From assembly GCA_030621275.1 (NCBI GenBank), contig JAUXHY010000006.1:1-15797 (forward strand): a stretch of 15,797 nucleotides of DNA, written 5' to 3'. The position numbers were made by a program, and so were the translations under genes. The stretch is from a bacterium (GTDB taxonomy: Bacteria; Fidelibacterota; Marinisomatia; Marinisomatales; JAHJCW01). The notes beneath the pieces were generated by a model that worked only from the letters and a program-made list of their open reading frames with translations, searched no databases and was not told the DNA's origin. Of the stretch, positions 5,816 to 13,454 are shown piece after piece (position 1 is the first letter of the stretch; every line of letters starts with the position of its first letter).

Positions 5816-7350
5816 TGCTTAAAACAACGTTTACCGGTAAATACTATTATAATGCTGTGTTCGTTACAAGCCTGAATTACTTCTTTATCACGTATTGAAC
5901 CACCCGGCTGGATAATAGCCGTTACGCCGGTACTGGCGATTAGATCGATTGAGTCGCGGAAAGGAAAGAACGCATCAGACGCTAACACAGAATTTTCTAA
6001 CTTGTTACCGGATTTTTTTAGTGCAATTTCAACTGCATCCACGCGCGATACCTGACCTGCCCCGATGCCCAAAGTCGTTTTATCTTTCACAGTAATTATT
6101 GCGTTTGATTTAACATGTTTTAAGACTTTCCACGCAAATAACAAATCGTTTAATTCCAAGGATGTTGGTTTCTTCTTGGTTACGGTTTGCAGTTGATTTT
6201 CAGTAACGGAACTTACGTCGGACTCTTGAACTAGCAGTCCTCCATCAATATAGCGGTATTCAATCTTTGGAGTTTTCAGATTTACCTTACCAATTTCCAA
6301 TACGCGTAAATTCTTTTTAATTGATAATATCTCCAAAGCTGCTGTCTCATAATTGGGCGCTATTACAATTTCGACGAAAACCTTGCTAATCATTTTAGCG
6401 ATTGCCTTATTACAGGTTCGATTGAAAGCAATTATTCCGCCAAAAGCTGATTTGGAATCCGCATCAAACGCTTTTTGATACACTTTCGTAATGTTATTGC
6501 CGGAAGCGACACCACAAGGATTGCCGTGCTTAACGACTACACAAGTAGGTTCGGGAAACTCTCTGAGACAGGAAAGTGCAGCGTCCGTATCCATTAAATT
6601 ATTATATGATAATTTTTTACCTTGATGTATTGTGGCATCTAAAACATTTTGTTTATTACTGATTGGATTTTTATATGCTGCTGCTTTTTGATGTGGGTTT
6701 TCACCATATCGCAAATCATAGGATTTATTGAATGAAACCGAGAAATTATCTGACAGTGGTTCGTCTTTCAGATAATCGTGAATTATGTTGTCATATTGCA
6801 CACAGTGACCGAACGCTTTTGCAGAAAGATATTTGCGTGTTTCGAAAGATAAACCGCCCAATTCTTCAAATTCATTAATAATTAATTGATAATCTGGAAC
6901 ATCAACCAATACACCAACCCATCCGATATTTTTAGCAGCGCTACGGATCATAGTTGGTCCACCGATATCAATATTTTCGATAGCTTCCATAAAAGAAACA
7001 TTTGGTTTACTAATAGTATCAGCAAAAGGATAAAGATTACATACAACAAGGTCGATCCATTTAATATCTTGTGTTTCGGCATCAGATTTGTGGATATCCC
7101 GCAATCCTAAAATTCCACCTTCAATCTTGGGATTAATTGTTTTAATACGCCCATCCATAATTTCAGGAAAGCCGGTATAAGCAGATACGTCAGTGACCTC
7201 AATCCCTGCTTTTCTAAGATGCTCAGCCGTTCCTCCGGTCGAAAGGATTTCTACACCATTATTGCGTAAATATTTTGCTAATTCAACTATGCCTGTTTTA
7301 TCATATACAGAAATAAGTACTCGTTTAATAGTCGTAATGGATTTATTCAT
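5812..7350 (-). CDS. purH: Bifunctional AICAR formyltransferase / IMP cyclohydrolase
   Basis: PurH performs the last two steps: formylation of AICAR with 10-formyl-THF to FAICAR, then ring closure to IMP. At 512 residues it has normal length. The N-terminal MGS-fold cyclohydrolase domain shows RVLISVYDKTGIVELAK, STGGTAEHLRKAGI, GFPEIMDGRIKTI, CNLYPFADTI and NIDIGGPTMIRSAAKN. The transformylase domain shows DLRYGENPHQ, GKKLSYNNLMDTDAA, and VVVKHGNPCGVA with K274-H275 as the expected catalytic pair. SKSAFGGIIAFNR, IGAGQVSRVDA and SDAFFPFRDSID follow. The C-terminus, FTGKRCFKH, is family-like. It is the last gene of the operon, 6 nt after purN, with no obvious ribosome binding site. Confidence 0.97.
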   Translation of the reverse strand: MNKSITTIKRVLISVYDKTGIVELAKYLRNNGVEILSTGGTAEHLRKAGIEVTDVSAYTGFPEIMDGRIKTINPKIEGGILGLRDIHKSDAETQDIKWIDLVVCNLYPFADTISKPNVSFMEAIENIDIGGPTMIRSAAKNIGWVGVLVDVPDYQLIINEFEELGGLSFETRKYLSAKAFGHCVQYDNIIHDYLKDEPLSDNFSVSFNKSYDLRYGENPHQKAAAYKNPISNKQNVLDATIHQGKKLSYNNLMDTDAALSCLREFPEPTCVVVKHGNPCGVASGNNITKVYQKAFDADSKSAFGGIIAFNRTCNKAIAKMISKVFVEIVIAPNYETAALEILSIKKNLRVLEIGKVNLKTPKIEYRYIDGGLLVQESDVSSVTENQLQTVTKKKPTSLELNDLLFAWKVLKHVKSNAIITVKDKTTLGIGAGQVSRVDAVEIALKKSGNKLENSVLASDAFFPFRDSIDLIASTGVTAIIQPGGSIRDKEVIQACNEHSIIIVFTGKRCFKH

Positions 7351-7356
7351 ATTTAT

Positions 7357-7944
7357 TTAATAATTATTTTTTTGAAATAATTTAATCGCTTCAATAAAGG
7401 CATCGCCTTCCAACGCTTGAACTTTTGTTTTGAGTGAATCTGGCGTTTCGTTTTTATCGACGGAACATTTTTTTTGAATTAATATTGGTCCACTATCAAC
7501 AGCCACAGTCACAAAATGTATCGTGCAGCCGGTTTCCAAGTCCCCGTTTTTAATAACTTCTTCATGTACGTTTGTATCCATTCCACCTGCATATTTTGGC
7601 AATAAAGAGGGATGCACATTAAGAATGCGACCATTCCATTCCTTGCAAAATTTAGATGATAGAATGCGCATAAATCCGATTAATAGAATTAAATCGACTT
7701 CATGTTTTTTCAATATTGCTGATATTTCATCATCGAATTGTTCACGGGCTTTACTTAAATGTGAAATAAAATAGTTAGGAATACTATGATTTGCGGCACG
7801 TTCAATAATATAAGCACTTGAAGCATTGCTTATAACTACTTTGATAATAGCGCTTAACTTTTTTTGATTAATAGAATCAATAATTGCTTGCAGATCCGTT
7901 CCTTTTGTTGAGCCCAAAACACCAAGTTTTGTAGAAATTGCCAT
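7357..7944 (-). CDS. purN: Phosphoribosylglycinamide formyltransferase 1 (GART)
   Basis: PurN transfers the formyl group of 10-formyl-THF to GAR, giving FGAR. The conserved fold begins at MAISTKLGVLGSTKGTDLQA. An ATG 27 nt further upstream (7971) is in frame, but I prefer ATG 7944. It gives a family-like N-terminus, shares one base with the purD stop (TAATG) and has GAGAGG just in front. The product is then 195 residues. The catalytic triad is N109 and H111 (ILNVHPSLLP) and D150 (VAVDSGPI). The folate-side loop is DLILLIGFMRIL. The KYAGGMDTNVHEEV stretch marks a PurN subgroup that differs from E. coli, which has a shorter loop there. No missing residues are seen. Confidence 0.94.
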   Translation of the reverse strand: MAISTKLGVLGSTKGTDLQAIIDSINQKKLSAIIKVVISNASSAYIIERAANHSIPNYFISHLSKAREQFDDEISAILKKHEVDLILLIGFMRILSSKFCKEWNGRILNVHPSLLPKYAGGMDTNVHEEVIKNGDLETGCTIHFVTVAVDSGPILIQKKCSVDKNETPDSLKTKVQALEGDAFIEAIKLFQKNNY

Positions 7945-9254
7945 TAACCTCTCAAGGATTTCATATGACAAATTCTTTTATTAATCAGCTGATTTGTTCC
8001 GATATCTTTACGATGAAACAATGGTCCTTCAATGCGCATCATTTCACTCTCAGCAATAGCCTCAGCTTCTTGCAATGTATCGGCGATACCAACAACGGCA
8101 ATAGTTCTTGAGCCGGCCTCGATCAATGAATCTTCTTTTATATCAACCGATGCAAAATACAATTGATCGTGGTTTTCAACTTTTGATATATCTATGAGCT
8201 CACCTTTAATCGGCGAATCGGGATACCCTTCCGGTACGGCATATTTACACACTGTGGCTTTATTGCTAAATGTTACATCGTATTCACTGAGCGTAGTATT
8301 CGTTATTCCAAGACAAATTTCAATAAAGTCGCTTTGTAATAAGGAAAAAATGTTCATTGCTTCGGGGTCTCCAAAGCGCGCATTATATTCAATTACTTTA
8401 ATCCCATCTATTGTTGCGATAAATCCACCGTAAAGAACACCCTTGTAGCAGACACCAAATTCTATTTTTAACGCTTTCGCAATTGCGATATTTATTACTT
8501 TGGCTGAATCAATATCACTATTTGTTAAGAAAGGTAAGGACTGATTGGTATCATTGTAAGAACCCATTCCGCCGGTATTTGGACCGGTATCATTTTCGTA
8601 GGCACGTTTATGATCTTGAACCGGAGGCATGTGGATTAAGTGTTCGCCGTCACAAAAGCTCATTAACGAAAACTCCTCTCCAATAAGTTTTTCTTCAATG
8701 ACAAATTTTCCGTTCTTTGCGATAATTTGTTCACAATATTTAATAGCTTCCGCGTGAGATTTAATATGTTCACCAGACACTTTAACACCCTTGCCCCCCA
8801 TTAATCCATCGAATTTTACAACATAATTTTCACCTAAAATTTTTAAATATTCGGCTACATTAGTTAGATCACTAAAGGTTTGATATTGGGGGCAGCCCGG
8901 AATAGTATATTTTTTCATTAAATCGCGCGTAAAACTTTTACTGGTTTCAATTTGAGCTAAATCTTGTGTTGGACCAACACATTGAATATTAATTTTTAGC
9001 AATGCATCGACAATACCATTTGCCAGAGGTGCTTCGGGGCCGATGATTGCTAAGTCTATTGAATGCTTTTCGGCAAAACTTGAAACAGTTTGAGGGTCGG
9101 ATATCTTGCCAATTTCAAGAATTTCAGAAATTGCTTCGATACCGGGATTTCTATTTGATGCAAAACAGTATAATTTATTGGGTATCTTTGATTTTTTTAT
9201 TGATCGAGCAATAGCATGTTCGCGCGCTCCCGAACCAACTATTAAGACATTCAT
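7944..9254 (-). CDS. purD: Phosphoribosylamine-glycine ligase (GAR synthetase), archaeal-like subtype
   Basis: PurD joins glycine to phosphoribosylamine using ATP, an ATP-grasp reaction. The 436-residue protein shows MNVLIVGSGAREHAIA at the N-terminus, AIIGPEAPLANGI, then the ATP-grasp core: YVVKFDGLMGGKGVKV (144-159), IEEKLIGEEFSLM, PPVQDHKRAYENDTGPNTGG and GGMGSYND. The metal/ATP site is VIEYNARFGDPEAMN. Bacterial enzymes usually read VKADGLAAGKGV and NxRFGDPETQ. The versions here (DGLMGGKGVKV, NARFGDPEAMN) resemble archaeal PurD as I remember it, so transfer or an old paralogue is possible. ATG overlaps the purF stop by 4 nt. No strong ribosome binding site is present. Confidence 0.96.
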   Translation of the reverse strand: MNVLIVGSGAREHAIARSIKKSKIPNKLYCFASNRNPGIEAISEILEIGKISDPQTVSSFAEKHSIDLAIIGPEAPLANGIVDALLKINIQCVGPTQDLAQIETSKSFTRDLMKKYTIPGCPQYQTFSDLTNVAEYLKILGENYVVKFDGLMGGKGVKVSGEHIKSHAEAIKYCEQIIAKNGKFVIEEKLIGEEFSLMSFCDGEHLIHMPPVQDHKRAYENDTGPNTGGMGSYNDTNQSLPFLTNSDIDSAKVINIAIAKALKIEFGVCYKGVLYGGFIATIDGIKVIEYNARFGDPEAMNIFSLLQSDFIEICLGITNTTLSEYDVTFSNKATVCKYAVPEGYPDSPIKGELIDISKVENHDQLYFASVDIKEDSLIEAGSRTIAVVGIADTLQEAEAIAESEMMRIEGPLFHRKDIGTNQLINKRICHMKSLRG

Positions 9255-10726
9255 AAATTATTACGTTCTTTTATTCGTTGTTTTTCAAGCGCATTGATTT
9301 TATTTTCATTAACATCGCCGGTAACGTAATTACCATCAAGGCAGGCGGCGCAAGGTCTGTAGATTTCATGTTCGCCCCTTCTTGTCACGGCTTCGATTAA
9401 ATCGTCCAGTTCTTGATACATTAAAATATCTACATCTAAATGTTCTCGAATATCTTCGATAGACATATTCGATGCAATTAATTCAGAACGAGTTGGTATA
9501 TCAACGCCATAGAAACACGGATTAATTAGTGGTGGACAGGCGGAAACAAAATATACTTTATTAGCACCAAAGTCACGTACCATTTTAACAATTTCCTGAC
9601 TAGTATTTCCGCGTACAATGCTATCGTCGACGATCATTACGTCTTTGTCTTTTATTTCAAATGATAGAGGAACAAGTTTATGCCGGATAGATTTTTTGCG
9701 TTTTTGTTGTCCTGGCATTATAAATGTACGACCGATAAAAGGATTTTTATATAACCCCTCAGAGTATCGTATACCCATTTCATTTGCCATTGCCAAAGCG
9801 GCATTGTTGGATGTAGCTGGTGCCGGAATAATAATATCAGGAGTTACATTAGGATATTTAGTTTTCCAAGCGTTAGCCAAGTTTTGCCCCATTCTAAGGC
9901 GAGATCTATAAACACTTACATCGTCAAGGATTGCGTCCGGTCGGGCAAAATAAACATACTCAAATATACAAGGAGTGAATTTTTTGGAAGATAATATTTT
10001 TGAATGATATTGACCATCTTCAGTTATATAAATTACTTCTCCTGGTGCAACGTCAGATTTTGACTCAAAACTTAAAGAATAAAATACAGACGGTTCACTT
10101 GCAAATAGATAGTCAGTTTTTCCGTTGGATGATATCCTCTCTCCTCTTGTCAATGGGCGAATTCCATGGGGGTCACGAAACACAATCATTCCCTTGCCAA
10201 TAATTGTGCAAATTACAGAATAAGCACCGCTAACCCGTTTGTAAACCTCATGTGTAGCTCGGCAAATATGATCGAAAAAGTCACAATTATTATCAGCATT
10301 TCTTAATTGCTCTAATTTGCCGGCAAAAACGTGCAATATTACTTCAACATCAACGGATGTATTTAAGTGCCTTCCGTCCTTTTGTGATAATTCTAGTAAG
10401 AGCTCTTGATGATTAACAAGATTACCATTGTGAGCCATTGCAATTCCGTATGGAACTCCTGTCCAAACCGGTTGAGCGTCTTCATGATTGTATTTCCCGG
10501 TAGTGGGATATCTTGTATGTCCTATTCCAATATTACCTTTTAATCGTGACATATTGTGTTCGTCAAAAATATCTCTAACATAGCCAACGCCCTTTTTGGT
10601 ATGGAATCTTTTGTTATAAGTAATAATTCCCGCGGCATCTTGTCCACGATGTTGAAGATATATCAAACTATCATATAATTCGCTGGCAACAGGCTTCTGA
10701 GAAATTATTCCAACTACTCCACACAT
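9251..10726 (-). CDS. purF: Amidophosphoribosyltransferase (first step), with possible Fe-S cysteines
   Basis: PurF makes phosphoribosylamine from PRPP and glutamine. This is the committed step, where feedback inhibition by nucleotides usually acts. The 491-residue protein begins MCGVVGIIS, so Cys2 becomes the N-terminal glutaminase nucleophile after Met removal and there is no propeptide. The glutaminase domain shows QHRGQDAAGI, GIGHTRYPTTGKYNHEDAQP and MAHNGNLVN. The PRTase domain shows RTFIMPGQQKRKKS and the PRPP loop VMIVDDSIVRGNTS (363-376). Most of the body resembles the E. coli enzyme, which has no cluster. However, C253, C404 (INPCFYGVD) and C459/C462 (RPCAAC) sit where the B. subtilis type binds [4Fe-4S]. 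It lies 2 nt after purB. Confidence 0.96.
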   Translation of the reverse strand: MCGVVGIISQKPVASELYDSLIYLQHRGQDAAGIITYNKRFHTKKGVGYVRDIFDEHNMSRLKGNIGIGHTRYPTTGKYNHEDAQPVWTGVPYGIAMAHNGNLVNHQELLLELSQKDGRHLNTSVDVEVILHVFAGKLEQLRNADNNCDFFDHICRATHEVYKRVSGAYSVICTIIGKGMIVFRDPHGIRPLTRGERISSNGKTDYLFASEPSVFYSLSFESKSDVAPGEVIYITEDGQYHSKILSSKKFTPCIFEYVYFARPDAILDDVSVYRSRLRMGQNLANAWKTKYPNVTPDIIIPAPATSNNAALAMANEMGIRYSEGLYKNPFIGRTFIMPGQQKRKKSIRHKLVPLSFEIKDKDVMIVDDSIVRGNTSQEIVKMVRDFGANKVYFVSACPPLINPCFYGVDIPTRSELIASNMSIEDIREHLDVDILMYQELDDLIEAVTRRGEHEIYRPCAACLDGNYVTGDVNENKINALEKQRIKERNNL

Positions 10727-10728
10727 GA

Positions 10729-12081
10729 CTATATAAGCCCCACCAATTTTGATGATAACCCTAAATAAGTTTCAGGTGTCAGACTAAGCAAATATTCTTT
10801 ATCTGCCTTTGGCAGTTTAATATTGTTTATAAAATCCTTAATGGTTTCTTGAGAAATCATTTCACCCCGTGTTAATTCCTTTAGTTTTTCATAAGCATCA
10901 AGCTGACCATTTTTACGTAATATTGTTTGAATTGCTTCTGCTAAAACTTCCCAATGTTTATTTAATTCATTTTTTGTAGAAGTTTTATCAACCGATAAGC
11001 GACTTAACCCTTTTATTATATTTTTAATCGCTAATAGCGAATGAGCCATTGCCACGCCTTGATTTCGTAATATGGTACTGTCCGATAAATCCCGCTGCAT
11101 TCTTGAAATCGGTAGTTTTGCAGAAAGATGTGTCAGTAACGCATTTGAAATTCCAAGATTGCCTTCAGCATTCTCAAAATTAATGGGATTGATTTTATGT
11201 GGCATTGTACTTGAGCCAACTTCCTTCTCAATGCGTTTTTGTTTAAAAACCCCACGGCTGATGTAGAGCCAAATATCTTGGCAAAAATCAATAAAAACTG
11301 AATTTATACGTATAATTGACTGATAACTTTCTACAAGAGAATCGTGAGGTTCGATTTGCGTTGTAACTAAATTTGGTTCAAGTTTTAATGATTTTATGAA
11401 ACGTTGAGTAAACTGTAACCAATCAACGCTTGGATATGCTGCCATGTGTGCTCCCCACGTACCAGTTGCCCCTCCAAGTTTGCCTTGTAGTTTAAGTTTT
11501 TGAATTGATACTGTTTGTCTTTGTAGGCGATTACAAAATACGGTCAACTCTTTCCCTATTGTGGTTGGTGTCGCTGGTTGTCCGTGGGTCATCGCAAGCA
11601 TTGCCGTGCTACTATATTTTTTTGCTAAAGATTTCAACTTAGATGTAACTTTTTTCAATGTTGGTAAATAAACATGGATTAGCCCATCTTGCCACATGAG
11701 TGAATAGGCAAGATTGTTGACGTCTTCCGATGTTAATGCAAAGTGAATCCAGGGGACCAATTTGGTTGATCCTGCTTGTTTTAACTTGTCACCAATGAAA
11801 TACTCTACAGCTTTTACATCATGGTTAGTTTTTTCTTCAATTATTTTAACGCGTTTTGCATCCTTTAAAGAAAATTTATTATAAATATTTCGGAGTTCAG
11901 TTTTCTTTTTAGATGACAAAGGTTTCAGTTCCTTTATATGGAAAACACTGCAAAGAGCAATTAGATATTCTACCTCAATTTTTATACGATATTTAATTAA
12001 CGCTTCTTCAGAAAAGAACAATTTAAGTTCTTGTGTATCTTTATTGTACCGTCCGTCAATTGGTGAAATGTTATCAAGCAT
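10729..12081 (-). CDS. purB: Adenylosuccinate lyase, E. coli-type
   Basis: PurB removes fumarate from SAICAR to give AICAR and from adenylosuccinate to give AMP. The 450 residues match the E. coli-type lyase closely: ISPIDGRYNKDTQEL at the start, KTNHDVKAVEYF, FALTSEDVNNLAYSLM, THGQPATPTTIGKE with H166, and TTQIEPHD. The flexible signature loop is GSSTMPHKINPINFEN (289-304), whose Ser290/Ser291 supply the catalytic base. SRMQRDLSDSTILRNQG and NHWEVLAE-like NKHWEVLAEAIQT follow, and the tail ends YLGLSSKLVGLI. It has normal length with no gaps. It lies between purE (3 nt) and purF (2 nt). Confidence 0.97.
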   Translation of the reverse strand: MLDNISPIDGRYNKDTQELKLFFSEEALIKYRIKIEVEYLIALCSVFHIKELKPLSSKKKTELRNIYNKFSLKDAKRVKIIEEKTNHDVKAVEYFIGDKLKQAGSTKLVPWIHFALTSEDVNNLAYSLMWQDGLIHVYLPTLKKVTSKLKSLAKKYSSTAMLAMTHGQPATPTTIGKELTVFCNRLQRQTVSIQKLKLQGKLGGATGTWGAHMAAYPSVDWLQFTQRFIKSLKLEPNLVTTQIEPHDSLVESYQSIIRINSVFIDFCQDIWLYISRGVFKQKRIEKEVGSSTMPHKINPINFENAEGNLGISNALLTHLSAKLPISRMQRDLSDSTILRNQGVAMAHSLLAIKNIIKGLSRLSVDKTSTKNELNKHWEVLAEAIQTILRKNGQLDAYEKLKELTRGEMISQETIKDFINNIKLPKADKEYLLSLTPETYLGLSSKLVGLI

Positions 12082-12084
12082 AAT

Positions 12085-12471
12085 TTATAACTCTAAAATT
12101 CTTTTAACTGCTAGAGCGCAATTACCAGGATCCAAAATTGTTAATACGGGAGCATTGCTCGGCATTTGTAAGGTTGAATGAATATTCACAAGCATATCAG
12201 TTTTATCTTTGAATGGCGGACAAGCGATAACAGGATTATTAGAATTGGCGGCTACAAATCCCGACAATGCATTAGACCGACCCGCGATTGTAATATAAAC
12301 AACACCCCTTTCATTATTATTAGATTTAACTATATTTAATACGTCCAAAGGCTGTTTGTGAGCAGAGGCTACGTTAATATCATAACTGATCGAATACTTT
12401 TCCAATTCATTTATAATTTTTTGGGTGAAAGCGCGGTCAGACTCAGAACCCATTATAATTACAGCTTTCAT
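12085..12471 (-). CDS. purE: Class II AIR carboxylase (PurE, CO2-using)
   Basis: The protein has 128 residues, against about 160 for common bacterial PurE. It keeps MGSESDRAF at the phosphate/base site and H38 in ASAHKQP. In place of the class I AGAAHLPG segment it reads IAGRSNALSG (62-71), followed by NPVIACPPF and QMPSNAPVLTILDPGNCAL. AGRSN and CPP are the signature of class II enzymes known from animals (PAICS) and Treponema denticola, which carboxylate AIR directly with CO2. Class I enzymes instead isomerise N5-CAIR made by PurK. No purK lies in this otherwise complete operon, which fits. ATG overlaps the purC stop (ATGA) and has a strong AAAGGA box 6 nt upstream, the best in the operon. 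Confidence 0.93.
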   Translation of the reverse strand: MKAVIIMGSESDRAFTQKIINELEKYSISYDINVASAHKQPLDVLNIVKSNNNERGVVYITIAGRSNALSGFVAANSNNPVIACPPFKDKTDMLVNIHSTLQMPSNAPVLTILDPGNCALAVKRILEL

Positions 12472-13454
12472 AAATATTCCTTTAAATTTGAAGTTAGTCG
12501 TTTATGAGCAGATAAATTTTTCATAGGGAATTTAAATCTATTTCCCGTTATCGTTTCGTATAGAAAAATATAGCGTTGTGACAATTCAATAATTAATTTT
12601 TCCGGAGCGGGTGGCAGAACGTTATCATTATATGGATCGCAATTATTTACAAACCATAAACGCAAGAATTCTTTATCAATGTTTTGAGGTTCTTTCCCGT
12701 TGTTAAAACGTTTTTCATATGTATCCGCTATCCAATAGCGACTTGAATCAGGCGTATGAATTTCATCAACAAGGACGATATTATCACGGCTGTCTTTTCC
12801 TAATTCATATTTTGTATCTACCAATATTAATCCATTTTCAAGAGCTTTTTTCTGTCCAAAAGTAAATAATTGTAATGCAATTTTACTTGCTGCTTCCCAA
12901 TCATCTTTAGACATCCATCCTTCAGAAACTATTTCATTTGGACTAATAGGTCTATCGTGGTCTTTTTCCTTTGTTGTTGGAGTAAGCAAAGGAGTATTTA
13001 GCTGCTGATTTTTAACTAATCCTTCCGGCAAATTAATTCCACAATAGTTGCGCGAACCATTTTTGTAAACCGTCCATAAAGATGTAGAGGTTGAACCGGT
13101 TATGTATCCGCGTACTACAAACTCTATTGGAAATACTTCACACTTTTCAGCAACTATTACATTTTCGTCTGGTAAATCTATCACATGATTTTTTACGATG
13201 TGTTTTGTTTGTTCAAACCACCAAGCGCTTGTGAGGTTGAGAATCTGTCCCTTAAAAGGGATGGCCGCTAAAATGCGATCAAACGCGCTTTGGCGATCAG
13301 TTGTTATTAGAATTAACTTTTCACCAATATCGTACATGTCGCGGACTTTGCCGCGATATATTTTCCTAATTGGTAAATCAGTCTCAGTAATACAGTTATT
13401 TAACTCATTACGGATTTGTTCTCTGTAGTCATTTTTGTATTTCATAGCAATCAT
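12468..13454 (-). CDS. purC: SAICAR synthetase
   Basis: PurC condenses CAIR with aspartate using ATP to form SAICAR. At 328 residues it is of the longer type, compared with about 237 in E. coli. Motifs in order: KIYRGKVRDMYDIGEK (ATP loop), TTDRQSAFDRILA, FVVRGYITGSTSTSLW, LLTPTTKEKDHDRPIS, GLILVDTKYELG and LVDEIHTPDSSRYW (metal and substrate site). The ~70-residue tail after that (EPQNIDKEFLRLWF onward) is the extension of the long form. Two starts are possible, ATG 13454 or ATG 13445, and neither has a ribosome binding site. Both lie inside the end of the purQS gene, so translation is probably coupled. The stop overlaps the purE ATG by 4 nt. Confidence 0.95.
   Translation of the reverse strand: MIAMKYKNDYREQIRNELNNCITETDLPIRKIYRGKVRDMYDIGEKLILITTDRQSAFDRILAAIPFKGQILNLTSAWWFEQTKHIVKNHVIDLPDENVIVAEKCEVFPIEFVVRGYITGSTSTSLWTVYKNGSRNYCGINLPEGLVKNQQLNTPLLTPTTKEKDHDRPISPNEIVSEGWMSKDDWEAASKIALQLFTFGQKKALENGLILVDTKYELGKDSRDNIVLVDEIHTPDSSRYWIADTYEKRFNNGKEPQNIDKEFLRLWFVNNCDPYNDNVLPPAPEKLIIELSQRYIFLYETITGNRFKFPMKNLSAHKRLTSNLKEYL

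Noticed and set aside
5830..5841. Perfect palindrome TTTACCGGTAAA near the end of purH as a terminator
   Set aside because: It has no loop and no T run after it, and it encodes the conserved FTGKR end of PurH.
7945..7971. Nine-codon N-terminal extension of purN (ATG 7971)
   Set aside because: It would overlap purD by 28 nt and add residues outside the conserved fold. ATG 7944 forms a TAATG junction with purD and has a GAGAGG box.
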